Positions 42,262 to 51,157 of a stretch of 64,000 bases of DNA are shown here, in pieces. The translations under genes and the position numbers were made by a program. The stretch comes from Flavisphingomonas formosensis. Lineage in GTDB: Bacteria; Pseudomonadota; Alphaproteobacteria; Sphingomonadales; Sphingomonadaceae. Every line of letters starts with the position of its first letter. Within the stretch, counting starts at the first letter, position 1. Below the pieces are notes generated by a model that had not been told where the DNA came from, ran no database searches, and worked only from the letters and a program-made list of their open reading frames with translations. The stretch is taken from positions 248,001 through 312,000 of the forward strand of contig NZ_WRPK01000008.1 in NCBI RefSeq assembly GCF_009755815.1, in the 5' to 3' direction.

Positions 42262-43413
42262 ATGCCCTATCAGACCAATGATTCGCTCTGGAGCCCGGAG
42301 CACCAGATCTTCCGCCAGACCGTGCGCCATTTCCTGGCGACCGAGGTCGAGCCGAATGTCGACCAGTGGGTCGAGGATCATGAGATCCCGCGCAGCTTCT
42401 GGCTGAAAGCGGCCGAAGCCGGCATATTGGGCGTCGACATTCCCGAGGCCTATGGCGGACCGGGCGGCGACTTCCTCCACCGGCTCGTGATCGCCGAGGA
42501 GATCGGCTACAGCGTGGCCGGCGCGAGCATGGCGCCCTCCCTGATCGCCGACGGTACCGCCGAGATTCTCTACCGCTCGGCCAGCGAGGAACAGCGTCAG
42601 ACCTATCTTCCGCCGATGATCCGCGGCGAGATGCTGTTCGGCCTCGCCATCACCGAACCGGACAGCGGCAGCGACGTCTCCGCGATCCGCACCACCGCGC
42701 GGCGCGACGGCGACGATTATGTGATCAGCGGATCGAAGACCTATATCTCGCAGGCCTCGATCGCGGACGCCTTCATGGTCGTCGCGCGGACCGGCGAGGA
42801 GCCAGGCTCCAAGGGCCTCTCGATGATCATCGTCGAGGCCGACCGGCCAGGGTTCAAGCGCGGCCGCGCGCTCAAGAAGATGGGCGTCAACGCCTCGAAC
42901 ACCGGCGAGATATCGTTCGACGAGGTGCGCGTGCCGGTCGCCAACCTGCTCGGCGCGGAGGGGCGCGGCATGGCGCTGTGCCTCGGCGGGGTGAACATGG
43001 ACCGGATCACCTGGCCGCTGATCGCTCACGCCGCCTCGCAGCGCGCCTTCGAGGAGACGGTGGAGTTCGTGAAGAACCGCAAGGCGTTCGGCCAGACGAT
43101 CTTCGATTTCCAGAACACCCAGTTCAAGCTCGCAGAGATCAAGACAGAGCTCGCCGTCGGCCGCGCCTATCTGGACGAAATCATCCGCGACTATCAGGCC
43201 AATGGGAAGCTCGACACGCTGAAATGCGCGATGGCCAAGATGTGGCTGCCGGAGATGGAAGCGCGGATCATGGATACATGCGTGCAGCTCCACGGCGGCG
43301 CGGGCTATATGGACGAATATCCGATCTCGCGCCTCTACACGGCAGCGCGGCTGCATCGCATCTTCGCAGGGACGGCGGAGATCATGCGGGTGATCGTCGC
43401 GCGGTCGCTGTAG
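42262..43413 (+). CDS. Acyl-CoA dehydrogenase (ACAD 8)
   Basis: A 383-residue close paralog of ACAD 1 (11034): same length, IPRSFWLKAAEAGILG, LAITEPDSGSDVSAIRT, RKAFGQTIFDFQNTQFKLAEI, RIFAGTAEIM. The putative base position is Asp (NMDRITW), as in ACADs 1 and 2. GGGAG precedes the ATG. A type B REP element follows its stop, before the EthD gene. Confidence 0.93.
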   Translation: MPYQTNDSLWSPEHQIFRQTVRHFLATEVEPNVDQWVEDHEIPRSFWLKAAEAGILGVDIPEAYGGPGGDFLHRLVIAEEIGYSVAGASMAPSLIADGTAEILYRSASEEQRQTYLPPMIRGEMLFGLAITEPDSGSDVSAIRTTARRDGDDYVISGSKTYISQASIADAFMVVARTGEEPGSKGLSMIIVEADRPGFKRGRALKKMGVNASNTGEISFDEVRVPVANLLGAEGRGMALCLGGVNMDRITWPLIAHAASQRAFEETVEFVKNRKAFGQTIFDFQNTQFKLAEIKTELAVGRAYLDEIIRDYQANGKLDTLKCAMAKMWLPEMEARIMDTCVQLHGGAGYMDEYPISRLYTAARLHRIFAGTAEIMRVIVARSL

Positions 43414-43435
43414 GGGGACGGATAGGCTGCTCGTT

Positions 43436-43535
43436 TTCGTCATTCCGACGGAAGTCGGAATCCATTCGCCGCGGCGCCTCATCTTATGGGCAACGCTGCG
43501 GCGAATGGATCCCGTATCAAGTCCGGGATGACGAA
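43436..43535. repeat. REPIN-like double palindrome (type B)
   Basis: Left hairpin ATTCCGAC-GGAA-GTCGGAAT and right half ATCCCG...CCGGGAT, bounded by TTCGTC and GACGAA, with ATCCATTCGCCGC and GCGGCGAATGGAT as inner inverted repeats. It differs from type A in the spacer (ATCCATT against ATCGCT). Confidence 0.8.
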
Positions 43536-43572
43536 TGTTGGAATCACATCACGCCATCCAAGGACCCAGCCC

Positions 43573-43935
43573 ATGTTCAAGGTGATCGTCCTCGCGAAGA
43601 AGCGGCCCGACATCAGCTTTGAGACCTTCCGCGACTATTATTCGAACCATCACGTCCATTTCATGAACCGGCTGCTCGATCATGGCGCAGCGGTGCATCG
43701 GCGCAATTTCGTGATCCATCCGAATCCCGACGCACCCGGCGACTATGACGTTATCTCCGAGGTCTTCTACGAGGATCGCGCGACCGCCGAGGCGACGATG
43801 AATGAGATGGCCGATCCCGAGGTGCATCGCCGGCGCGTCGAGGACGAAACGCATTTCCTCATCCCCGCCTCCGTCCGCGTCTTCCTCGTCGAAACCGACA
43901 CGACGGTGTTCCGTCCGATCGAGGGAATGGGCTGA
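43573..43935 (+). CDS. EthD domain-containing protein
   Basis: A 120-residue ferredoxin-fold protein: FKVIVLAKKRPDISFETFRDYY with the HHVHFM segment (~28), then a C-terminal FLVETDTTVFRPIEG. EthD-family proteins are small dimeric alpha/beta barrels found with P450s and other catabolic enzymes; their exact reaction is unclear. AAGGA precedes ATG 43573. It overlaps no neighbour; the nitroreductase begins 29 bp after its stop. Confidence 0.85.
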   Translation: MFKVIVLAKKRPDISFETFRDYYSNHHVHFMNRLLDHGAAVHRRNFVIHPNPDAPGDYDVISEVFYEDRATAEATMNEMADPEVHRRRVEDETHFLIPASVRVFLVETDTTVFRPIEGMG

Positions 43936-43963
43936 TGCCGGGCTATTTTCCGGGAGATTGGTC

Positions 43964-44635
43964 TTGAACGTGTCCGAAGCCGTGGCGACGCGGCGCTCGA
44001 TCCGCCATTTCCTGCCCGATCCGGTCGATCCGGTGGTACTGCGCCGCGTGCTCGACAAGGCGCGCGCGGCGCCCTCTGGCGGCAACCTCCAGCCGTGGAA
44101 TAGCCATGTGCTGTCTGGTGCCGCGCTGGCACGGCTCTGCGAGGCGATCGCCGCGGTGCTGCCGCTGGGACGGGCGGCGCATGCCCCCGAATATCCGATC
44201 TATCCCGCCGCGCTCGACGGCCGCTATAGCGCGAGCCGCCATGAGGTCGGCGAGGCGATGTATGCCGCGCTCGGCGTCACGCGGGAGGACAAGAAGGGAC
44301 GGCTCGCCCAGTTCGCGCGCAATTACCGCGCGTTCGGCGCGCCGATGCTGATGCTGGTGCACATGCCGCGCTATATGGGGCCGCCGCAATGGGCCGACGT
44401 CGGCATGTGGCTGCAGACGGTGATGCTGCTGCTGCGCGAAGAAGGGCTGGACAGCTGCGCGCAGGAGGCGTGGGCGGTCTATCAGCGCGAGATCCGCGCC
44501 TGCGTCGCCATCCCGGAGGACCATATCCTGTTCTGCGGCGTCTCGATCGGGCGGCGTGCCGCGGACCGGCCGGTCAATGGCTTTCCGGTGTCGCGCGTGC
44601 CGCTGGAGGAGAGCGTGACGTTCGTCGAGGCGTGA
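43964..44635 (+). CDS. Nitroreductase family protein
   Basis: About 223 residues, FMN-dependent. RRSIRHFLPDPVDPVVLRRVL binds the flavin phosphate, APSGGNLQPW is the family signature (~38), and LREEGLDSCAQEAWAVY and GVSIGRRAADRPVNGF complete the fold. TTG 43964 has GGGAG 5 nt upstream; GTG 43970 is the alternative. It may reduce a nitro group, quinone or enoyl bond; the substrate is unknown. Probably co-transcribed with the EthD gene. Confidence 0.9.
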   Translation: MNVSEAVATRRSIRHFLPDPVDPVVLRRVLDKARAAPSGGNLQPWNSHVLSGAALARLCEAIAAVLPLGRAAHAPEYPIYPAALDGRYSASRHEVGEAMYAALGVTREDKKGRLAQFARNYRAFGAPMLMLVHMPRYMGPPQWADVGMWLQTVMLLLREEGLDSCAQEAWAVYQREIRACVAIPEDHILFCGVSIGRRAADRPVNGFPVSRVPLEESVTFVEA

Positions 44636-44650
44636 ATGCGGCTTTATCTT

Positions 44651-44846
44651 TCGCCATCATCCCGACGAAAGTCGGGATCCATTTTGCCGCAGCGTTGCGC
44701 CTTTTGAACGACGTGGCGGCGAATGGATCCCGGATCAGCTAAGCGCCCCCTGAGTCGGGATAACGGAGGAGAAAAACCTATCTCCGCGCTAGAATTGTCA
44801 TGAAGCGATAAGCGATAATGGATCCCGACTTTCGTCGGGATGACGG
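44651..44846. repeat. REPIN-like element (type B) with extra internal sequence
   Basis: The outer hairpins ATCCCGAC-GAAA-GTCGGGAT (44659-44678) and ATCCCGAC-TTTC-GTCGGGAT (44822-44841) are perfect. The region between (about 44721-44817) contains a broken third copy (GCGAATGGATCCCGGATCAG) and unrelated sequence, suggesting nested insertion or rearrangement. Lies between convergent nitroreductase and etfA, where it may also terminate transcription. Confidence 0.75.
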
Positions 44847-44852
44847 GCCTCC

Positions 44853-45782
44853 CTACAATTTCCCCGCGAGTTCCGGGACGACCTTGAAGAGGTCGCCGAC
44901 GAGGCCGATGTCCGCCACCTGGAAGATGGGGGCGTCCTCATCCTTGTTGATGGCGATGATGGTCTTCGAGTCCTTCATGCCGGCGAGATGCTGGATCGCG
45001 CCGGAGATGCCGACCGCGATATAGACTTCCGGAGCGACGATCTTGCCGGTCTGGCCGACCTGATAGTCGTTGGGCACATAACCCGCATCCACCGCCGCGC
45101 GGCTCGCGCCGACCGCCGCGCCGAGCTTGTCGGCCAGCGGCTCGATGATGGTGTGGAAGTTCTCGCTATTCTGCAGCGCGCGGCCACCCGACACGATGAT
45201 CTTTGCCGAGGTGAGCTCGGGACGTTCGGACTTGCTGATTTCCGCGCCGACGAAGCTCGACAGGCCAGAATCGCCCTTGCCCGCAACGGCCTCGACCGCC
45301 GCGCTGCCGCCTTCCTTCGCCGCCTTCTCGAAGGCGGTGCCGCGCACCGTGATCACCTTCTTGGCGTCAGAGGATTGCACCGTGGCGATCGCGTTACCCG
45401 CATAGGTCGGCCGGGTGAAGGTGTCGGCGCTCTCCACCGACAGGATCTCGGAGATCTGCATGACGTCGAGCAGCGCGGCGACGCGCGGCGCGATGTTCTT
45501 GCCATTGGCGGTGGCCGGCGCGACGAACGCGTCGTAACCCGCCATCAGATCGACCACCAGCGGCGCCACATTCTCGGGCAGCGCATTGGCATAAGCGGGA
45601 TCGTCCGCCAGCAGCACCTTGGCGACGCCGGCGATCTTCGCCGCCGCATCCGCCGCGCCCTGCGCGCCCGAGCCTGCGACCAGCGCATGGACTTCGCCCA
45701 GCTTGCCCGCGGCGGTCACCGCGGCCAGGGTCGCGTCCTTCACCGACCCATTGTCGTGCTCGACCAGGACCAACACGCTCAT
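44853..45782 (-). CDS. etfA: Electron transfer flavoprotein subunit alpha
   Basis: A 309-residue EtfA. The C-terminal FAD domain has [12 protein letters not shown] (~187), [20 protein letters not shown] and [24 protein letters not shown], the classic signature, ending [16 protein letters not shown]. It accepts electrons from the ACADs and passes them to ETF:quinone oxidoreductase (not in the window). Its ATG overlaps the etfB stop by 4 bp. Confidence 0.97.
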   Translation of the reverse strand: MSVLVLVEHDNGSVKDATLAAVTAAGKLGEVHALVAGSGAQGAADAAAKIAGVAKVLLADDPAYANALPENVAPLVVDLMAGYDAFVAPATANGKNIAPRVAALLDVMQISEILSVESADTFTRPTYAGNAIATVQSSDAKKVITVRGTAFEKAAKEGGSAAVEAVAGKGDSGLSSFVGAEISKSERPELTSAKIIVSGGRALQNSENFHTIIEPLADKLGAAVGASRAAVDAGYVPNDYQVGQTGKIVAPEVYIAVGISGAIQHLAGMKDSKTIIAINKDEDAPIFQVADIGLVGDLFKVVPELAGKL

Positions 45783-46528
45783 GCCGCAACTCCCATCGCC
45801 TTGAGCTTGGCGACAAGCTCGTCAACATCCGCAACCTTCACGCCCGCGACGCGCTTCGGCGGCTCGGACACCTTGAGGGTCTTGAGGCGCGGCGTCACGT
45901 CCACGCCGTAGTCGGCCGGGGTCTTCTGCGCGAGCGGCTTGGACTTGGCCTTCATGATGTTCGGCAGCGAGGCATAGCGCGGCTCGTTGAGGCGCAGGTC
46001 GGTCGTGATGATCGCCGGCGTCTTGAGGCTCACCGTCTCGAGGCCGCCATCGACCTCGCGCGTCACCTTCACGCTGTCGCCCTCGACCTCGACCTTCGAG
46101 GCGAAAGTGCCCTGCGGACGGCCCGTCAGCGCCGCCAGCATCTGACCGGTCTGGTTCGAATCGTCGTCGATCGCCTGCTTGCCGAGGATCACGAGGCCGG
46201 GGGCCTCCTCCTCGACGATCTTGGCGAGCAGCTTGGCGACGCCCAGCGGCTCCACCTCGCCCTCGGACACCACCAGGATCGCCCGGTCCGCGCCCATCGC
46301 CAGCGCAGTGCGCAGCGTTTCCTGCGCCTTCGCCTCGCCGACCGAGACCGCCACGATCTCGGTGACGACGCCCTTCTCCTTCAGGCGGATCGCCTCTTCC
46401 ACGGCGATCTCGTCGAACGGGTTCATCGACATCTTCACATTGGCGAGATCGACGCCGCTGCCGTCCATCTTCACCCGCGGCTTCACATTATAATCGATCA
46501 CCCGCTTCACGGGCACCAGGACCTTCAT
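45779..46528 (-). CDS. etfB: Electron transfer flavoprotein subunit beta
   Basis: A 249-residue Etf[15 protein letters not shown] at the N terminus, [21 protein letters not shown] (~44), [19 protein letters not shown] (AMP-binding and ACAD-docking area, ~122). AGGAGGTGAGGCC precedes ATG 46528; a longer frame from 46723 is not supported. It leads the etfBA operon and has a palindrome 14-37 bp upstream, so expression may be tied to the catabolic genes. Confidence 0.97.
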   Translation of the reverse strand: MKVLVPVKRVIDYNVKPRVKMDGSGVDLANVKMSMNPFDEIAVEEAIRLKEKGVVTEIVAVSVGEAKAQETLRTALAMGADRAILVVSEGEVEPLGVAKLLAKIVEEEAPGLVILGKQAIDDDSNQTGQMLAALTGRPQGTFASKVEVEGDSVKVTREVDGGLETVSLKTPAIITTDLRLNEPRYASLPNIMKAKSKPLAQKTPADYGVDVTPRLKTLKVSEPPKRVAGVKVADVDELVAKLKAMGVAA

Positions 46529-46541
46529 GGCCTCACCTCCT

Positions 46542-46565
46542 ATATAGTACGGTAACACACTATAT
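46542..46565. promoter_or_regulatory. Palindromic operator candidate upstream of etfBA
   Basis: ATATAGT and ACTATAT arms separated by ACGGTAACAC, immediately upstream of the ribosome-binding site of etfB. The AT-rich symmetry stands out against the GC-rich background. Confidence 0.45.
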
Positions 46566-46751
46566 GGGGAACTATCGATTTCGCAGCGTTGCGCAAGCCC
46601 TTTTCGCGCACGCTGGCTTCCAAGAAAGTGTGGACGTAAATAGGCGTCGAACCGGGTCCTCATATCGGCGCACGTCGGCGATCCAGTAGTCGCACCGGAT
46701 GCACCAGATGCTACGTGACTCAACGGTCGTCACTCAGCATGCCTCGCTAGG

Positions 46752-47583
46752 GTCAGGACCCATTGATACGAGCGTTGTGATGCGATTCAGGCTCCGTGAG
46801 GAGACTGGACTTGAGCGACCTGTATTGGCTGACGGACGAGCAGATGGCGCGGCTTGAGCCGTATTTTCCGAAGTGCCACGGCAAGCCCCGGGTTGACGAT
46901 CGCCGGGTGTTGAGCGGGATCATTTTTGTGAACCACAATGGCTGCGCTGGCGCGATGCGCCGAAAGACTATGGGCCGCACAAGACGCTGTACAATCGCTG
47001 GAAGCGGTGGGGCGACAGGGGCGTATTCCTGCGGATAATGGAAAGTCTGGCTGCGCCGCAGGCGGCCGAACGCAAGACGGTGATGATCGACGCGACCTAT
47101 CTGAAGGCGCACCGCACGGCATCGAGCCTGCGGGTAAAAAAGGGGGCGCGGGCGCCTGATTGGCCGCACGAAAGGCGGCATGAACACCAAGCTTCATGCC
47201 GTGACGGATAGCAATGGTCGCCCGATCAGCTTCTTCATGACCGCAGGCCAGGTCAGCGATTATATCGGCGCGGCGGCCTTGCTGGACGAGCTTCCCAAAG
47301 CCCAATGGCTGCTGGCGGATCGTGGCTACGACGCCGACTGATTCCGCGATGCTTTGCAGGAAAGGGCATCACCCCCTGCATCCCGGGCCGGAAATCCCGG
47401 AACAAGGCCGTCAAATACGACAAACGTCGCTACAAGCGCCGCAACCGGATCGAGATCATGTTCGGCCGCCTGAAGGACTGCGGCGGGTCGCCACACGCTA
47501 CGACAGGTGCCCAACCACCTTCTTCTCCGCCATCGCCCTCGCTGCCACCGTCATCTTGTGGCTCTGATCAGCGAGTCCTGACG
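46752..47583 (+). mobile_element. Degenerate IS5-family (IS427-like) insertion sequence
   Basis: An 832-bp element flanked by CTAG on both sides (46748-46751 and 47584-47587), a typical IS427-group target duplication. The terminal inverted repeats are GGTCAGGACCCATTGAT on the left and CGTCAGGACTCGCTGAT when the right end is reverse-complemented. Element length and transposase content agree with the group. Confidence 0.85.
46796..47569 (+). pseudogene. IS5-family transposase, multiply disrupted
   Basis: Recognisable DDE transposase pieces in different frames: TDEQMARLEPYFPKCHGKPR, then a frameshift near 46942 (after NG, with LRWRDAPKDYG in another frame), MIDATYLKAHRTASSLRVKK with the first catalytic Asp, a second shift near 47148, GRTKGGMNTKLHAVTDSNGR and LLADRGYDAD with the second Asp, a stop codon in place of Trp at 47339, a third shift near 47360, KYDKRRYKRRNRIEIMFGRL with the catalytic Glu region, and a fourth shift near 47483. 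Five lesions make it inactive. Confidence 0.88.
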
Positions 47584-47832
47584 CTAGCTATCTGAGCGTC
47601 TCAACCCGATCTTGAGCAATGTTGCGCGGCATCGTTGATCGTTGCTCTGCGTGGCAGGGCGTCTGAATATCGTCTAGCCCACGTGGGCAAATTCGAGACG
47701 TCAACGCGACGGCGGCGATTCGCCTCTCTCGTTTGAAAGCGCCCGCTCCGGACACGCTGACAGAGCGGTCGTTGACGAAATTCGCCTGTCTTCTATCAGG
47801 TTAATTAGCCGCGCACGATATCGGCCCGCTTT

Positions 47833-48608
47833 TCAACGGATAAAGAACTCGATCGGCACCGCCAACTCGACTTCGTCCGGCCGATCAGCCGGAATCCTGG
47901 GCAGAGGATCGGCTCGCCGCAGCGTCTCGAGCGCGGCTCGGTCGAGCGCCGGATAGCCTGAACTACGCACCAGAGACGACGTCAGGACGCGCCCGTCGCG
48001 ATTGATGTGGGAGCGGATGTAGACGACGCCCTGTTGCCGCGTGCTACGCGCCGCCCCAGGGTAGCGTCGAAATTTCTCCAACCGCGCCAACACACGGCCT
48101 TCCCAGCTATCGGGTGCGTCACTCTGCGCCAGCGGGGCTGGTGGCGCTGGGATTGCCTTCGGTGCGACGGTCTCGACCTGTTGTGGGGCGGGATCAGCCT
48201 TTGGCTGCTCGCTGGGCGGCGGTACGATCAGCGGCCTCGCCAATGGCGTGGTGATTGCTGGATCGGCTCGATCTTGGGCGGGATCGGGCGCGTTTCCTTC
48301 TCGCGCGCTGGCTGCGGATTTTCCTTCTCGGTCCGATCCGTTTCTTCCGGAGGCGATGCGAGCGGAAGCAGCGCCACCACCAGCGGGGCCGACGGCTTGG
48401 CGACCGTGGAAGGCTCGCTGAACTGAATAGCGAATGCCGCGATCAGCGCGGCATGGATCGCGAGCGTGACGGCGACCGCTTTCGGCTTGGCGCCACGCGG
48501 TGCGCCATAGACGCCGCGTTCGATGGGGAGCGCAAGCACGAGCGGCGCAGTGGTAGTATCCGCTTCGCCGACCTCGGGAAGCGGATCAGGACGCACGAGA
48601 GCGAGCAC
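47833..48608 (-). pseudogene. tonB: Energy transducer TonB, frameshifted
   Basis: The N-terminal part (48608-48228) starts at GTG with GGGAGG upstream and holds one membrane helix (VAVTLAIHAALIAAFAIQF) and a proline-rich start. The C-terminal part (48243-47833, other frame) holds LARPLIVPPPSEQPKADPAP and the TonB domain RRYPGAARSTRQQGVVYIRS...SSGYPALDRAALETLRRADPLP. The frames switch near 48255-48270, one base short of continuity. A sequencing error is possible, but the neighbouring genes are also broken. Confidence 0.8.
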
Positions 48609-48798
48609 GCCGCGGCCTCCCTGATCGGCGGATGTGATGAGCGATCACGATCAACGGGAAGGCCAGCGCGGCCCACTACAACCACCACAAGCCTCCGCCA
48701 CCCAGCAGCGCTGAGAGCAGGCCAAAGAGCGTCAGTAAGGCCAGGCCGATCGGCCAGCCCCATAGCCGTGCGAAACCGACATTGTCCCACCGCGTCAT
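48586..48798 (-). pseudogene. Small membrane protein with in-frame stop
   Basis: It starts ATG 48798, overlapping the PepSY stop (ATGA). MTRWDNVGFARLWGWPIGLA is followed by LLTLFGLLSALLGGGGLWWL, a membrane helix, then TAG at 48676-48678, and the same frame continues (WAALAFPLIVIAHHIRRS) through a second hydrophobic stretch to 48586, overlapping the tonB start. The intact gene would be ~70 residues with two helices. Such small proteins sit between PepSY and TonB genes in sphingomonads (from memory). Confidence 0.6.
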
Positions 48799-49640
48799 TT
48801 AGCGGGCTCCGGTTCCAGGCCCGCACCGTGCGAGCGTTGAGATTGCGCCGCAGGTGTCGCTCGCCGACGTCGCGCAAGCCATAGATAGAGCCCGCTGCCA
48901 AGCACCAAGATCGTCACGACGTCGAGCAAGGCCCAAAGGATCTTGAGGGGCAGACCGCCATAGTCGCCAAAATGCAGCGGGCGCGATACGTCGAGCAGGC
49001 GCAGATACCACGGCACCGGCAAAGCACCTGCCATGCTCGGCTTTCCGGTCAGCGCGTTGATGGCGACCGGGGCTGTCAGACGCTTCGTCAGCGTCGTCGT
49101 GCCGCTTCCCCACACCAGATAATAGCCTGGGATGCCGGGCGCCTTGCCGGGGAAGATCACGGTTTCGAATTTCATCTCCAGCGCAACGCGGCGCGCTGTC
49201 GCCAAGGCTTCATCCGGGCCGATCGCCATACCGTTGGACTCGACGGTGGGAAGCGTTCGGCTGATCCCAGCTCGCCAGGCGTTAGAGAGCGGGCGCTCGA
49301 TCGCGTTCATAAAGCCCGTCGCTGTCACGACCAGGAGCCAAGCCGCGGACGCGATCCCAATCACGTTATGCCGGTCAAGCCAGGCGAGGCGGCGGCTGCG
49401 TTCCACTCGGATGTCGCCGAATGGCCGGCCCGCCGCAAACGGCGCGTAGATCATGATGCCCGAGATGACAGACAGCAGAGCGGTCGCACCTACGGCGGCG
49501 ATGAACAGCCGCCCCGGCAGGCCTGCAAGCAATTCGCCGTGCACCGCGAGGAGCAGGCCGACGATGCCGGGGGGCTTGGGCCGGCCGGCATCCTTTGGCA
49601 GACCGCTCTGTCCATCGAACAGCAGCGGCCTCTGACCACC
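48795..49640 (-). pseudogene. PepSY-associated TM helix domain protein, 5' truncated
   Basis: The C-terminal ~280 residues of a PepSY membrane protein: helices LFIAAVGATALLSVISGIMIY, IGIASAAWLLVVTATGF and LWALLDVVTILVLGSGLYLWL, with LHFGDYGGLPLK before the last helix. Family members are ~370-400 residues and are linked to iron-siderophore uptake. The N-terminal first helix and part of the first PepSY domain are missing because the sequence changes to an IS110 remnant near 49640. Downstream neighbours (small protein, tonB) are also damaged. Confidence 0.8.
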
Positions 49641-49644
49641 GTAT

Positions 49645-50517
49645 TCCAGCGCGCATATGGGGGCGCACTTGCTGGTCGACCTCGGGCATACAGTCCGGCT
49701 CATTCCCCCTCAGTACGTCAAACCCTATGTGAGGAGAAACAAGACGGACGCAGCCGACGCGGAGGCGATCTGCGAGGCCGTGACCAAGCCGAACATGCGG
49801 TTCGTCCCGATCAAAACAAAGCAGCAACAGTCGATCCTGGCTTTGCATCGCGTGCGCAGCCTTCTGGTCCGGCAGCGAACAGCGACGATCAACGCGTTGC
49901 GCAGGCTACTCGGGGAATACGGACTTATTACAGGTAAAGGCATTCGGCAGCTAGCCGCTTTGAGCGAGCGTCTGCATGCAGCCGACGAATCGATCATGCC
50001 CAATGAAGCTCGAGAAGCTCTCCGCTGCCTCTTCCGGCACATCGATGCCCTATCTGAAAAGCTTCAGGACATGGAAGCACGGATCATTGCCTGGCACCAA
50101 TCCAGTCCGGACAGCCAGCGGCTGGCTTCTGCTCCGGGCGTTGGTCCGATCACTGCGACCGCGATCGTGGCAGCTGTCGGAGATGGAAAGCAGTTCAAGT
50201 CCTCGCGTCACTTCGCTGCGTGGCTCGGTCTGACGCCGCGCATCAAAGCAGTGGCGGTAAGGAAAAAATTTGGGAGGATCAGCAAGGGCGGCGACCCCTA
50301 CCTCCGCACGCTGCTGATACACGGCGCCCGAGCCGTCGTAGGAACAACATTCCGAAACGGTATCGCGCCCCGGCCTTGGCTAAAGGATCTGGTGGCACGG
50401 AGGCCGACAAACGGCGCGGCAACCGCCGTCGCTCACGATACCGCGCGTTCTCTCTGGGCCATGATGACCAGGAGCGAAGAATATCGCCACCATCCGGTTC
50501 AGCTAATGGCGGCCTAA
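49645..50517 (+). pseudogene. IS110-family transposase, N-terminally truncated
   Basis: About 290 residues remain of the usual ~340. Present: LGHTVRLIPPQYVKPYV, KTDAADAEAICEA (late DEDD acidic residues), and the C-terminal transposase_20 domain LASAPGVGPITATAIVAAVG with ISKGGDPYLRTLLIHGARA, which contains the region of the catalytic Ser. The N-terminal Asp and Glu of the RuvC-like fold are lost, so it should be inactive. An internal ATG at 49657 opens the reading frame. Confidence 0.85.
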
Positions 50518-50780
50518 TCAGCTCGGGCCCTTCAGGGGACCGACTTGCGAGGCGAAGACAAGAAGTATGGCGAACCGGTTCAACGGGGGTTCGGCAAAGG
50601 CCAATGCAACGATGTGAACCATTTTGAGTTCGTCCATTTGTCCGGCCGTCGATCCGCGGAAACCACAGGGGCCTGCGGCGTGTGAAGCCGCACAACAAGG
50701 CCGAATACACGACCGCAAGATCCGATCTCGCTGTATCTATCGAAATGCCTTGTACGTTGGGGGTGGTCCATACACGCCGT
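49645..50780 (+). mobile_element. IS110-family insertion sequence remnant
   Basis: Contains the transposase fragment (49645-50517) plus about 260 bp of 3' non-coding flank. The left end, which should hold the N-terminal DEDD residues, is missing at the junction with the PepSY gene. The right end abuts an IS21 istA fragment near 50780. The right boundary is approximate. Confidence 0.7.
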
Positions 50781-50784
50781 TTTG

Positions 50785-51035
50785 GCTCGATAGGGCCGGT
50801 ACACGTGGGGCTGCAAGCGACAATGGCGGGCGAGCGCCAGGAGCGACCGATTGTAGACGATATGGCCGTAGCCATCCTCGCCGGTGACTGCGGTCTTCAT
50901 GCGGTCGTAGAGAATCTCGATCGGCACGCCGCCGAGCGCTTCGAATGCCTGCTTATGACAGCGCAGCAGCGTCTGCGGATCCCGTTGCGGAACATAGCGC
51001 GCGAACAGCAAGCGCGAACGGCCCAGCACCACTGA
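50785..51035 (-). pseudogene. IS21-family transposase IstA fragment
   Basis: An 80-residue piece of an integrase catalytic core: RLLFARYVPQRDPQTLLRCH, then FEALGGVPIEILYDRMKTAV (second catalytic Asp region) and LALARHCRLQPHVYRPYRAKT. The pattern matches IstA between the second and third acidic residues. Sequence beyond 50785 changes to the IS110 flank, so the gene was cut on that side; the other side ends at 51035 next to short direct repeats. Confidence 0.75.
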
Positions 51036-51050
51036 ACCGCGAACACAAAC

Positions 51051-51081
51051 TCGGGCGAAAGTCGGGTGAAATCGGGTGAAA
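51051..51081 (+). repeat. Three phased TCGGGYGAAA direct repeats
   Basis: TCGGGCGAAA at 51051, TCGGGTGAAA at 51062 and 51072, spaced 10-11 bp; a fourth related copy (TCGGGTGAAG) lies at 51288. They sit beside the tRNA-derived attachment site and may be arm-type integrase or accessory-protein sites. Confidence 0.55.
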
Positions 51082-51157
51082 ATGCGGTTTTGTTCGCTAA
51101 ATATTCCATCTCCACAACGCCATAGCCGGCTGAAAACATTGCATTTTTTATTCTTCG

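Noticed and set aside
50580-50780. Possible continuation of the istA gene to 50580
   Set aside because: After YRPYRAKT the frame no longer resembles IstA; the sequence there looks like IS110 flank.
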